Shown here in pieces: positions 6,354 to 12,627 of a stretch of 13,836 nt of DNA. The translations under genes and the position numbers were made by a program. Origin of the DNA: Candidatus Saccharimonadota bacterium (GTDB taxonomy: Bacteria; Patescibacteriota; Saccharimonadia; Saccharimonadales; UBA7683); assembly GCA_018061375.1 (NCBI GenBank), contig JAGOUG010000018.1, positions 1-13,836 of the forward strand, read 5' to 3'. Below the pieces are notes generated by a model. That model did no database searches, was not told the DNA's origin, and worked only from the letters and a program-made list of their open reading frames with translations. Each line of letters starts with the position of its first letter. The first letter of the stretch is position 1.

Positions 6354-6677
6354 CTAAGCAGCATGTTTGTCAGCTTGATCTATACCCAAGAATCGCTCAA
6401 GAGGCCGTTCGATTCTGTCTGGAAGAGGATCTAAGGCCCGATCAACGTCTGCTTCAATCTCATCAACTTTTGTTTCAACTATCGCCCTTGCAATTGCAAA
6501 TCTAACATCGTTGCTCTCACCTATCATCCCCGGGGGTAACTGCACGCGTGCGGATGCGTACGCTAAAAAGATAGCAGCATCACCGACTCTCTCGGTTGTC
6601 GCCCACAACTCTTCAGCAGTCCGCTCTTTTACTGCTTCAAATGTGGGTTGGTGATCTAGTACTTCAGTATTTGCCAT
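6354..6677 (-). CDS. Small hypothetical protein upstream of argS
   Basis: Not recognised. It encodes 107 residues, acidic overall and predicted mostly helical, without a signal peptide or membrane segment, so it should be cytoplasmic. Visible traits are a long Glu/Ala-rich middle (RFAIARAIVETKVDEIEADVDRAL) and a Pro/Arg/Glu stretch (DPLPDRIERPLERF). The ATG at 6677 has only a weak GGA upstream. Its promoter (6705-6732) is the best in the window, and it leaves a leader of about 20 bases. The stop lies 36 bases before argS on the same strand, which suggests co-transcription, but nothing in the sequence ties its function to tRNA charging. Codon use matches its neighbours. Confidence 0.75.
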   Translation of the reverse strand: MANTEVLDHQPTFEAVKERTAEELWATTERVGDAAIFLAYASARVQLPPGMIGESNDVRFAIARAIVETKVDEIEADVDRALDPLPDRIERPLERFLGIDQADKHAA

Positions 6678-6704
6678 TTTTGTTTTTCCAACTTATCTAA
6701 TCAT

Positions 6705-6732
6705 ATTATACATATTTTTATGGATTTGTCAA
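6705..6732 (-). promoter_or_regulatory. Near-consensus sigma-70-type promoter
   Basis: Read on the minus strand, TTGACA (6727-6732) and TATAAT (6705-6710) are both perfect consensus hexamers with a 16-base spacer. It drives the small gene starting at 6677 and probably argS. Confidence 0.85.
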
Positions 6733-6766
6733 TTATAGTCCCTTGCTTTCATATACACTTCATACT

Positions 6767-6794
6767 TTTACATCTGTTATTAATCAGGTATAAT
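6767..6794 (+). promoter_or_regulatory. tRNA-Ser promoter
   Basis: TTTACA (6767-6772) and TATAAT (6789-6794) have a 16-base spacer. The expected start is near 6801, about 20 bases before the mature tRNA. The leader from 6803 to the first base of the tRNA (6821) forms a hairpin (CGCATC with GATGCG) containing the perfect palindrome ATCACGTGAT at 6806-6815. Confidence 0.75.
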
Positions 6795-6820
6795 GACTCA
6801 GTCGCATCACGTGATGATGC

Positions 6821-6913
6821 GGAGGGGTACCCAAGTGGCTCAAGGGGACGGTTTGCTAAATCGTTAGATTGGAGAAATCCGGTGCGAGGGTTCGAATCCC
6901 TCCTCCTCCGCCA
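6821..6913 (+). tRNA. tRNA-Ser(GCU)
   Basis: The acceptor strand GGAGGGG pairs with CTCCTCC (one G-T), followed by G and an encoded CCA. The anticodon arm is ACGGT-TTGCTAA-ATCGT, giving anticodon GCT for AGC/AGU codons. A long variable arm (class II) and the T-arm GAGGG-TTCGAAT-CCCTC are clear, and the length is 93 bases. It has its own promoter and a strong terminator, so it is a single-gene unit. Confidence 0.96.
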
Positions 6914-6914
6914 T

Positions 6915-6947
6915 AAAAAATGACCAAATTATAACTGGTCATTTTTT
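6915..6947. terminator. Intrinsic terminator after tRNA-Ser
   Basis: AAAAAATGACCA at 6915-6926 pairs exactly with TGGTCATTTTTT at 6936-6947 around a nine-base loop. It is symmetric, so it could also work leftward. Confidence 0.9.
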
Positions 6948-6953
6948 ATTTGC

Positions 6954-6965
6954 TACACTGGCAAT
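6954..6965 (+). promoter_or_regulatory. -10 element of a likely leaderless yaaA transcript
   Basis: TACACT at 6954-6959 is followed by six bases and then the ATG. There is no Shine-Dalgarno sequence and no clear -35 box. The spacing would place the first transcribed base on the start codon. Confidence 0.55.
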
Positions 6966-7727
6966 ATGATTTCACTGCTTGTCTCTTCTAAAACTATGGA
7001 ACCGCGTGAGTGCCCTATTGATATTGAGCTAACGAAGCCAGTATTCTTAAATGAAGCTACCCAGCTTGATGAAACGCTTAAGAACTGCTCTCGTTTGCAG
7101 CTTAGGCGCCTAATGCATATTTCACCAAAGCTAGCTGAAGCCACCCACGAGCGCATTCAATCTTGGGGCTCGGCACGGCTGAATCCAGCCTGGTACAGCT
7201 TTATTGGCGACGTATATAAAGGCCTGCAAATTGAAACACTTACGGAAGATGACCTAAAGTTTGCACAGAAGCACATGGGCACGCTCTCGGGATTATATGG
7301 ATTTTTGCGCCCGCTAGACCAAATACACTCCTACCGTCTTGAACTTGGCTATAAGGTAAAAGGTAAGGGTTTTAAGAATTTGTACGAATTCTGGGGTGAT
7401 CGTATCGCCTCGTACCTACCAGCAAATGAACCAATCATTAACCTTGCTTCCGAGGAGTACATAAAAGTTATTCGACCGCACGTGGCGGAAGACAGAATTA
7501 TTACTCCATGGTTTATGCAGATAAAAAATAACAAACCGGAGTTCCAGGCTATTCATGCCAAAACTGCTCGTGGCGCCATGGGCAGGTGGATCTGCCAAAA
7601 CAAAATAAATGACCCCACCCAGCTTAATGGTTTTGCTGAAGATCGCTATGTATATTCAGAGGAACTTTCAACGCCACTTATGCCAACGTTTGTACGTGAA
7701 TTTATCCCAGTGGCTATGCAACGCTAA
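6966..7727 (+). CDS. yaaA: Peroxide stress protein YaaA family (DUF328/UPF0246)
   Basis: The 253-residue protein matches the YaaA family along its whole length. The clearest signature is GLQIETLTEDDL followed by FAQKHMGTLSGLYGFLRPLD and SYRLELGYKV. Also typical are the N-terminal LLVSSKTM, the FWGD near residue 143, NLASEEY, and the C-terminal AKTARGAMGRW. In E. coli YaaA lowers free intracellular iron and protects DNA from Fenton chemistry during peroxide stress, and family members bind DNA; that role here is inferred from the family. The usual length is about 255, so it is complete. It starts 18 bases after the tRNA terminator and looks leaderless. The next gene on this strand is a His-rich CDF-like membrane protein, and beyond that comes convergent alkD, so this stretch has a metal and DNA-damage flavour. 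Confidence 0.93.
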   Translation: MISLLVSSKTMEPRECPIDIELTKPVFLNEATQLDETLKNCSRLQLRRLMHISPKLAEATHERIQSWGSARLNPAWYSFIGDVYKGLQIETLTEDDLKFAQKHMGTLSGLYGFLRPLDQIHSYRLELGYKVKGKGFKNLYEFWGDRIASYLPANEPIINLASEEYIKVIRPHVAEDRIITPWFMQIKNNKPEFQAIHAKTARGAMGRWICQNKINDPTQLNGFAEDRYVYSEELSTPLMPTFVREFIPVAMQR

Positions 7728-7732
7728 CTCAC

Positions 7733-7759
7733 ATCTGTTAACGCTTTTGTTTAACAGAT
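7733..7759. promoter_or_regulatory. Inverted repeat between yaaA and the CDF-like gene
   Basis: ATCTGTTAA at 7733-7741 is the exact reverse complement of TTAACAGAT at 7751-7759. A third half-copy, ATCTGT, follows two bases later at 7762-7767, so CAGAT-CA-ATCTG forms a second, overlapping palindrome. The T-run lies inside the loop and not after the stem, so a regulator binding site is as likely as a terminator. Confidence 0.45.
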
Positions 7760-7784
7760 CAATCTGTGTTGAAATAGTAGAGTA

Positions 7785-8483
7785 ATGTTTAGAAAAAATA
7801 GCAAGAATCATGATGAGCACCACCACTCACACGATCATGACCATAACGAAATCGATGAAGCTCTTCGCCTGGCCGAAACTGCCCGTGGGCGCAAAAAACT
7901 ACTCGTGGCAGGGCTTGCGAACGGTGCAATTATGTCAGCTGCCGGCTACACAACACTAAAAAGTGGTGCAAACCCAACTGCGATCGAGACTATTCATGAC
8001 TTAGGTGATATGGGCTACTACCTTATACCCTGGATCACCACGATCAAAACTCATCTGCATTCACTTGAAGCCGTAACCTGGATGAGGAGAACCGCATACG
8101 CCGCAGCCGGACTTGCAGCAACTAGCATGAGTGTAAGCGTATACGATGCCGTAGCGAATGGTGCCCAGCACCCCGAGGCATTCTCCGCTCCCGCGCAAGT
8201 AGTATTTGCTCTCGGCAATTTTGCGATTGCTATGTATGTTGGGAAAGAACCTGGATCATCCACTGTAGATAGTGCTGCCCTGCGTCATGCAAAAAATGAT
8301 GCTCGAACCTCAGTAGTAGCAGGTATTTGTAATACCGCAGCACTCGTTTCAGCACCGTTCAACCCACTTGGTGCCGTCTTAGTTGGTGGTATGACAATCG
8401 CGACCGAGCGAACAACCATTAAAGAGGCGAACGAGGCACTCAAAGAACCGGTAAATCAGCCCGTAGATACTTCTGGCGAGTAG
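7785..8483 (+). CDS. Short CDF-like cation transporter, His-rich N-terminus
   Basis: A 232-residue membrane protein. It opens with a His/Asp-rich stretch (residues 9-20, eight His) that could bind Zn, Ni or Co. Four to six hydrophobic segments follow, at about 38-55, 66-85, 102-125, 136-152 and 175-206. Two HxxxD motifs, H71-D75 (IHDLGD) and H168-D172 (RHAKND), fall where cation diffusion facilitators have their metal-site residues in helices 2 and 5. The ND-A-x-TS-VVAG context of the second also fits. The cytosolic C-terminal domain of classic CDF proteins is missing: only about 25 charged residues follow. I call it CDF-like from motifs alone; a different membrane family with similar motifs is possible. 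The ATG at 7785 lacks a Shine-Dalgarno sequence. Its last 44 bases overlap the end of alkD on the other strand. Confidence 0.65.
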   Translation: MFRKNSKNHDEHHHSHDHDHNEIDEALRLAETARGRKKLLVAGLANGAIMSAAGYTTLKSGANPTAIETIHDLGDMGYYLIPWITTIKTHLHSLEAVTWMRRTAYAAAGLAATSMSVSVYDAVANGAQHPEAFSAPAQVVFALGNFAIAMYVGKEPGSSTVDSAALRHAKNDARTSVVAGICNTAALVSAPFNPLGAVLVGGMTIATERTTIKEANEALKEPVNQPVDTSGE

Positions 8484-9159
8484 GTTCAGAAAGATGTTCA
8501 ATAGAATATCTTAGCATTGTGCGCGGCATTTCATGCGCATGTTGATCTAAAAACTTCAGTAACACATCCTGGCCGCATCGCTTACCTACTTCTCTTAGCA
8601 TCCAACCTACTGCTTTATGTATTAAGTCTTCAGTATCGTGCAGTAACGCTTCTGAAAGCCTAATAGTAATATCTGGCTCACCCTTGCCAATAAAATACGA
8701 GGATGCAATAACTGCAATCCGCCGTTCCCACAATATCTTGGACTGTGATAGCTGATTGAGTTTTGGTAGTAATTCCTGGTGATGATATATATACCCGCCG
8801 ACAACATCCCTAGCACTCGTATCCACCAGATCCCAGTTATTTATTCTGTCAGTATGCTTTATATAAAATTCGTAAAGCTCCTTTTGGGTAGCATCATCAG
8901 ATTTATTGAATCTGTAAACCATAATATGAAGCGCAGTCAGTCTGTCTTCGTGCCAAGGACTCGACAGCAGTTCTTCAAGCTCTTTAAGTGGTAGATCTAT
9001 ATACTTTTTAGCTACCAACCGAGTGCTAGGCACAGTAATACCTAAAAACTTATCACCTTCACCATACTCGCCTGGCCCAGTCTTGAAAAATCGCGGGAAG
9101 AAGGCAACCTTCTCCGGGTTCGCATGGGCTCGCAGTTCTGCTTTTAGACCAGTAATCAT
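8440..9159 (-). CDS. alkD: DNA alkylation repair protein, AlkD-like
   Basis: A HEAT-repeat DNA glycosylase of the AlkC/AlkD superfamily, 239 residues, which is close to the family's usual length. Seen here are the N-terminal FFKTGPGEYGEGDKFLGI, which contacts substrate in family members, the central INNWDLVDTSARDVVG with the conserved Trp-Asp, WERRIAVIAS, and KAVGWMLREVGKR near the end. AlkD enzymes remove positively charged N3- and N7-alkylpurines without base flipping; this is known from the family. The ATG at 9159 is preceded by a perfect TATAAT (9166-9171, minus strand) at six bases, with no Shine-Dalgarno sequence, so the message is probably leaderless. Its 3' end overlaps the CDF-like gene by 44 bases. 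The surface protein gene upstream on the same strand ends 32 bases away. Confidence 0.92.
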   Translation of the reverse strand: MITGLKAELRAHANPEKVAFFPRFFKTGPGEYGEGDKFLGITVPSTRLVAKKYIDLPLKELEELLSSPWHEDRLTALHIMVYRFNKSDDATQKELYEFYIKHTDRINNWDLVDTSARDVVGGYIYHHQELLPKLNQLSQSKILWERRIAVIASSYFIGKGEPDITIRLSEALLHDTEDLIHKAVGWMLREVGKRCGQDVLLKFLDQHAHEMPRTMLRYSIEHLSEPTRQKYLRADLPVL

Positions 9160-9165
9160 AGCTTA

Positions 9166-9171
9166 ATTATA
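9166..9171 (-). promoter_or_regulatory. -10 element of leaderless alkD
   Basis: Consensus TATAAT on the minus strand, ending six bases before the alkD ATG. The region 17 bases further upstream has no recognisable -35 box. Confidence 0.6.
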
Positions 9172-9191
9172 GATCAAGGCGGAGAAGTTCG

Positions 9192-10040
9192 TTAGCTGAA
9201 TAGTTTTCGACGATTGCCTAGAATTAGTACGAAGCTTGAAATGAGTAGCGCCACTGCAACAATTGTAGAAGTAGACGTATTATCACCGGTAGCAGCAAGC
9301 CCAGCTTGAGCGGCATCTGAAGATTCAGAACCCCCAGAGACACTTGAAGCACAGCCTGCGTCATCATATGTAAGAGTCACTGATTCAATTGTTGTCTGCG
9401 CAGTGGTTAAGTCACCCGAAAGCCAGTGTTGTATATATACACCCAGTGGTTCACCTGGTGTATACCCCGAGATATCCCACGTGCCGTCGAGTGTGCCTGC
9501 CATACCGAGATTTGCAGGGAATGTCGTGGCCGGACCAAATGATCCAGTAGTGCCACGGTCAATAACTGGAGCATCGGTGCTAAAAAGTGATGGTACCCAG
9601 CTATTCCCGTCCTCACCATTACCACTATTAACGCTGTACGAACTAAGCATAGTGAGATTATTTGAACCGTACAATCCCAAGAAAAGGCCGGTAGTTGGTT
9701 CTTCGTCAACCGCTAACGTACTGGTAACTATTCGTAGACTTTCTAGCTGTGCACCTTCGCACATTTCAGGCACAACAAGTCGCCAAGTGTATCCACTTGG
9801 AGCTGGCATCAAACTGGCATCGTCTAGAGGTGTAGTCGTATTGTTAAGTGGAGCTTGAAGATTAACACCCATTGCACTCACCATGGGGGACAAAACATCG
9901 CTATTTATATGTGGGTCATCAGAGACGGCCTGCGTTGGCACGACAACTGTTTGAGTTGCCGCATACGCAGTGGCCGGCATTAAACTAAGAACCGTTAAGG
10001 CGATTGCAATAAAGCCATACACTAATCTTTGTTTTTTCAT
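9192..10040 (-). CDS. Secreted surface protein with LAATG sorting signal
   Basis: A 282-residue secreted protein of unrecognised family. I start it at 10040 (MKKQRLVYG), where AGTAGGA provides a ribosome binding site. The frame is open 19 codons upstream, but those overlap the promoter. Residues 1-28 are a signal peptide ending AYA. The central domain is rich in Ser, Thr, Gly and Asn, with two Cys (in PEMCEGAQLES and DDAGCASS) that may form a disulphide, and it has a beta-rich look (WDISGYTPGEPLGVYIQHWLSGD). The tail is LAATGD at 248-253, a hydrophobic segment, then NRRKLFS. LAxTG is the form associated with class E sortases in high-GC Gram-positive bacteria, unlike the IPSTG of the other surface protein. 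It is divergent from rlmH and has its own promoter. Confidence 0.85.
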   Translation of the reverse strand: MKKQRLVYGFIAIALTVLSLMPATAYAATQTVVVPTQAVSDDPHINSDVLSPMVSAMGVNLQAPLNNTTTPLDDASLMPAPSGYTWRLVVPEMCEGAQLESLRIVTSTLAVDEEPTTGLFLGLYGSNNLTMLSSYSVNSGNGEDGNSWVPSLFSTDAPVIDRGTTGSFGPATTFPANLGMAGTLDGTWDISGYTPGEPLGVYIQHWLSGDLTTAQTTIESVTLTYDDAGCASSVSGGSESSDAAQAGLAATGDNTSTSTIVAVALLISSFVLILGNRRKLFS

Positions 10041-10068
10041 GTATATCCTACTTATGTTTGTTGCCCTA

Positions 10069-10097
10069 ATACTACCGCCAACAAACAGCAACGTCAA
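10069..10097 (-). promoter_or_regulatory. Promoter of the LAATG surface protein
   Basis: On the minus strand TTGACG (10092-10097) and TAGTAT (10069-10074) are separated by 17 bases. The predicted start lies about 20 bases before the ATG at 10040, leaving room for the AGGA ribosome binding site. The -35 box lies 7 bases from the divergent rlmH -10 box. Confidence 0.7.
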
Positions 10098-10104
10098 GAT
10101 GGCG

Positions 10105-10110
10105 TATAGT
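10105..10110 (+). promoter_or_regulatory. -10 element of leaderless rlmH
   Basis: TATAGT ends six bases before the GTG at 10117, with no Shine-Dalgarno sequence between them. Confidence 0.55.
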
Positions 10111-10116
10111 AATAGG

Positions 10117-10587
10117 GTGAAGATAACAATTTTAGCTATCAGTAAAAAACATGACCCAAAACTCAGAGCTTCAATTGAAGACTACTGTGCTCGGCTCGCC
10201 CACTACACCTCGCTTGAATGGAAGCTTATAGAAGCCAGGGTTACACCGTCACAGTCGAACAATGAAATTCGTGACACTGAATCCAGAGAGCTCATGAAGC
10301 ATATTGCCACTGGCGATACGATATTTCTACTTGATGAAACTGGTACACAACTTTCGTCACCAGAGCTCGCCAGTAAACTACAAACCTATATGAACCAGGG
10401 GACAAAACGCATACTACTAGTAATTGGTGGGGCGTTTGGTGTAACTGAAGAGTTAAGAAATAGGGCAAACTTCATATGGAGCCTTTCAAAACTGGTATTC
10501 CCGCACCAACTAGTTAGGTTAATATTGGTCGAACAACTTTACCGCGCCCATACAATTCTTGCGAACGAGAAATATCACCATATCTAG
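10117..10587 (+). CDS. rlmH: 23S rRNA (pseudouridine-1915-N3) methyltransferase RlmH
   Basis: A SPOUT-fold methyltransferase that methylates the pseudouridine at position 1915 in helix 69 of 23S rRNA on assembled 70S ribosomes. The protein is 156 residues, the usual family length. The frame is open back to 9970, but the GTG at 10117 gives the standard N-terminus (VKITILAISKKHDP) and has a -10 box six bases upstream; the extra residues would run across the divergent gene's promoter and start. The C-terminal knot motif is clear: ILLVIGGAFGVTEELRNRA, followed by SLSKLVFPHQLVRLILVEQLYRAHTI and the closing KYHH that family members use in catalysis. uppP follows after 15 bases. Confidence 0.95.
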   Translation: MKITILAISKKHDPKLRASIEDYCARLAHYTSLEWKLIEARVTPSQSNNEIRDTESRELMKHIATGDTIFLLDETGTQLSSPELASKLQTYMNQGTKRILLVIGGAFGVTEELRNRANFIWSLSKLVFPHQLVRLILVEQLYRAHTILANEKYHHI

Positions 10588-10589
10588 GT

Positions 10590-10595
10590 TATTAT
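10590..10595 (+). promoter_or_regulatory. -10 element before uppP
   Basis: TATTAT lies in the 15-base gap after rlmH, seven bases before the uppP ATG. No Shine-Dalgarno sequence is present, so uppP may have its own leaderless transcript besides any read-through from rlmH. Confidence 0.45.
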
Positions 10596-10602
10596 AGTTG
10601 TA

Positions 10603-11406
10603 ATGTTATATTTGATTGCACTACTACAGGGAATTGTTGAAGGTGTAACGGAGTTTTTACCGATTAGCTCTACAGGGCACTTAATTCTAACCGGGTACCT
10701 TCTTGGGTTCACCGACGAGCGAGCAAAAACATTTGAGGTAGTCATTCAGCTTGCAGCAATCCTGGCAGTTGTCACTATATATTTTCAGAGATTCCTACGA
10801 CTCGTACCGGTTCAGAAAAACAATAAGCTAGGGAAGTTTAACGGTCTAAACGGGCTAAAATTATTGCTACTGACCACACTCCCCGCCCTTGTTGTAGGGC
10901 TACTTCTGCACGACTTCATTAAAGACAGGTTATTCACCCCATTAACCGTAGCAGCAGGCCTTGCGGTTGGTGGTGTAGTGTTAATTGTATTTGAAAAATA
11001 CACACCTAAATCAACCAGTAAAACACTCGATCAACTTACTACAAAACAGGCACTCGGCATCGGCTTTGCACAAATAGTTAGTATCTGGCCTGGAGTATCA
11101 AGAGCCGCTAGTACAATAGTCGGAGGCTCGTTTCTTGGGCTTGATCGTAAAACCGCTGTAGAATATTCATTTTTTGCAGCCGTGCCCATTATGGTGGGTG
11201 CCACTACGCTGGACCTGTATAAAAATATTGGAAATCTCAGCACTACAGACATACCGCTCTTCGCAGTAGGTATGATAACTTCTTATATCGTAGCAATAGT
11301 CGCAATTAAGTGGCTCCTAAAAATAGTTGAAAATCACTCACTCGCAGTCTTCGGCTACTACCGCTTAGTACTGGCAGTAATCGTGTTCCTCTTTATGGTC
11401 GTGTGA
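10603..11406 (+). CDS. uppP: Undecaprenyl-diphosphatase UppP (BacA)
   Basis: An integral membrane enzyme that dephosphorylates undecaprenyl diphosphate to the monophosphate, recycling the lipid carrier for peptidoglycan and other wall polymers; it can confer bacitracin resistance. The protein is 267 residues with about eight hydrophobic segments, the family norm. The first signature EGVTEFLPISSTGHL is at residues 13-27 with its conserved Glu residues. The second, SIWPGVSRAAS, has PGVSR at 163-167 with the catalytic-region Ser and Arg. The usual SRSG/SRSA is SRAA here, a mild change. It follows rlmH by 15 bases, and its TGA overlaps the ATG of the next gene by one base, so the two are translationally coupled. 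Confidence 0.97.
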   Translation: MLYLIALLQGIVEGVTEFLPISSTGHLILTGYLLGFTDERAKTFEVVIQLAAILAVVTIYFQRFLRLVPVQKNNKLGKFNGLNGLKLLLLTTLPALVVGLLLHDFIKDRLFTPLTVAAGLAVGGVVLIVFEKYTPKSTSKTLDQLTTKQALGIGFAQIVSIWPGVSRAASTIVGGSFLGLDRKTAVEYSFFAAVPIMVGATTLDLYKNIGNLSTTDIPLFAVGMITSYIVAIVAIKWLLKIVENHSLAVFGYYRLVLAVIVFLFMVV

Positions 11407-11975
11407 TGAGAGTAGTAATAATAAACAATGGCTCGTCGAGCATTGATCACCTTAATTTGCTCGTGAGCGATATTTTAACTAATCCGATTGTTCTGACATT
11501 TGACTCGCTCAGCACATCAGAAGTATACGACACCGATGTGCTTGTTTTATCTGGAAGCAGTGATCTAACTGCCGTATGGCACGACAAAGAATTCGCAGAT
11601 GAACTGAGCTTAATCCGTTCTCACCCGGGCCCAATCATAGGCATCTGCCTCGGTATGCAACTCATTGCCCATGCCCACGGTGCACACCTACATAAGCTAC
11701 CAGAAAAACGTTACGGGCTGGCACCGATTACACTCGAAGGTGATTCTGAGCTATTTGATGGAATCGAATATCCACAAGTTTTTGAAAGTCATTCGTGGTC
11801 TGTTCAGAAAGTTGATTCACCTCTCCAGGTACTCGCAACCTCGGGTGCTGGCATAGAGGTATTCCAGCATGAATCACGCCAAATAATTGGCGTGCAGTTT
11901 CACCCCGAGGCCTCAGAGCCTGGTGATGGTAAAGACTTGTTCACCACACTTGTAGCGCAATTTAATACTAGGTGA
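11406..11975 (+). CDS. Class I glutamine amidotransferase-like protein
   Basis: A stand-alone GATase1 domain of 189 residues. It would hydrolyse glutamine and pass ammonia to a partner. The nucleophile elbow is GICLGMQLIA with Cys at about 81, and the other catalytic residues are in QFHPEAS (His 166, Glu 168), so the triad is complete. The overall pattern (LVLSGSSDL, RYGLAPITLEG, FESHSW, GVQFHPE) is closest to the GMP synthase and anthranilate synthase glutaminase group. I take the ATG at 11406, which overlaps the uppP stop, over the GTG at 11403. No synthetase partner lies in the window, so the acceptor substrate is unknown. Its last 8 bases overlap the MBL gene on the other strand, with no terminator between them. 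Confidence 0.88.
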   Translation: MRVVIINNGSSSIDHLNLLVSDILTNPIVLTFDSLSTSEVYDTDVLVLSGSSDLTAVWHDKEFADELSLIRSHPGPIIGICLGMQLIAHAHGAHLHKLPEKRYGLAPITLEGDSELFDGIEYPQVFESHSWSVQKVDSPLQVLATSGAGIEVFQHESRQIIGVQFHPEASEPGDGKDLFTTLVAQFNTR

Positions 11976-12615
11976 GCTCAATCGTTTCACCAACTTTAAT
12001 TGGATGGTAAACGGTATCTACCATCTCGCATGCTGCCGTGATGTGATTCTCATACGTTGGGACTCCCGCTTCGCTCAGTAAACCGTCATGAATTGGAACC
12101 GCGTTCCGCGCTTTAACCGCCTTCACAAATTCATTAGTTTCGGAGACCTTAGACCACGGGGCATTTAACGGAATACCGATCCACTTAACAGGCTTTTCTG
12201 GCACGAAGTGAGCATCACCGGGGTGATAAAATTCACCATCGACAATAACACCGGTATTTTCACACCGAGTGAGTTCTGGTCGAACCTCTTCATGAACTCC
12301 GCCCACAAATTCGAGTGTGAAATCCCCTGCCCGTAACGTGTCGCCTACAGAGACCACAACTGAGGCATTCTTCAGCTCTTCTGAGAGCAACGCTACCACG
12401 GCCTTATTGGTGTATATTTTTACATCAGCTTTTGCCGCAAGAATAGTCTGCAACTTCTCTTGGTCTAGATGATCAAAATGTTCATGTGTTATCACAACGC
12501 CCACACAGTTGTCCGGCACAACAAATGATCCGCTTAGACCACCCGGATCAATCACTAAAGTCTTTCCTTCTTTTTCTAAAACTACACACGAATGCTCGTA
12601 CTTTGTTAACTTCAT
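11968..12615 (-). CDS. Metallo-beta-lactamase-fold hydrolase, UlaG-like
   Basis: A 215-residue cytoplasmic metal-dependent hydrolase. The metal ligands are in order: THEHFDHLD (His44, His46, Asp48, His49), GGVHEE (His108), GDAH (Asp134) and IHDG (His176). The short form with the N-terminal KLTKYEHSCVVLE and IDPGG is typical of the UlaG/YtnP-like group (beta-lactamase superfamily L-ascorbate-6-phosphate lactonase relatives). Its substrate cannot be read from sequence, and a nuclease or lactonase role are both possible. The ATG at 12615 is preceded by TATACT (12622-12627, minus strand) at six bases, without a Shine-Dalgarno sequence. The TyrA-like gene ends 12 bases upstream, so it can be read both from the operon and from its own start. 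Convergent with the GATase gene by an 8-base overlap. Confidence 0.93.
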   Translation of the reverse strand: MKLTKYEHSCVVLEKEGKTLVIDPGGLSGSFVVPDNCVGVVITHEHFDHLDQEKLQTILAAKADVKIYTNKAVVALLSEELKNASVVVSVGDTLRAGDFTLEFVGGVHEEVRPELTRCENTGVIVDGEFYHPGDAHFVPEKPVKWIGIPLNAPWSKVSETNEFVKAVKARNAVPIHDGLLSEAGVPTYENHITAACEMVDTVYHPIKVGETIELT

Positions 12616-12621
12616 ACTACA

Positions 12622-12627
12622 AGTATA
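12622..12627 (-). promoter_or_regulatory. -10 element of the MBL hydrolase gene
   Basis: TATACT on the minus strand, directly after the TyrA-like stop codon and six bases before the MBL ATG. The arrangement suggests an internal, leaderless promoter. Confidence 0.5.

Noticed and set aside
10041..10097. An earlier start for the LAATG surface protein at 10097.
   Set aside because: The extra residues lack signal-peptide character, and the predicted promoter (10069-10097) lies inside them. The start at 10040 has a ribosome binding site and a clean signal peptide.
9970..10116. A longer rlmH N-terminus beginning at 9970.
   Set aside because: It would add 49 residues not found in the family and run across the start and promoter of the divergent surface gene. 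GTG at 10117 gives the normal length and has a -10 box in place.
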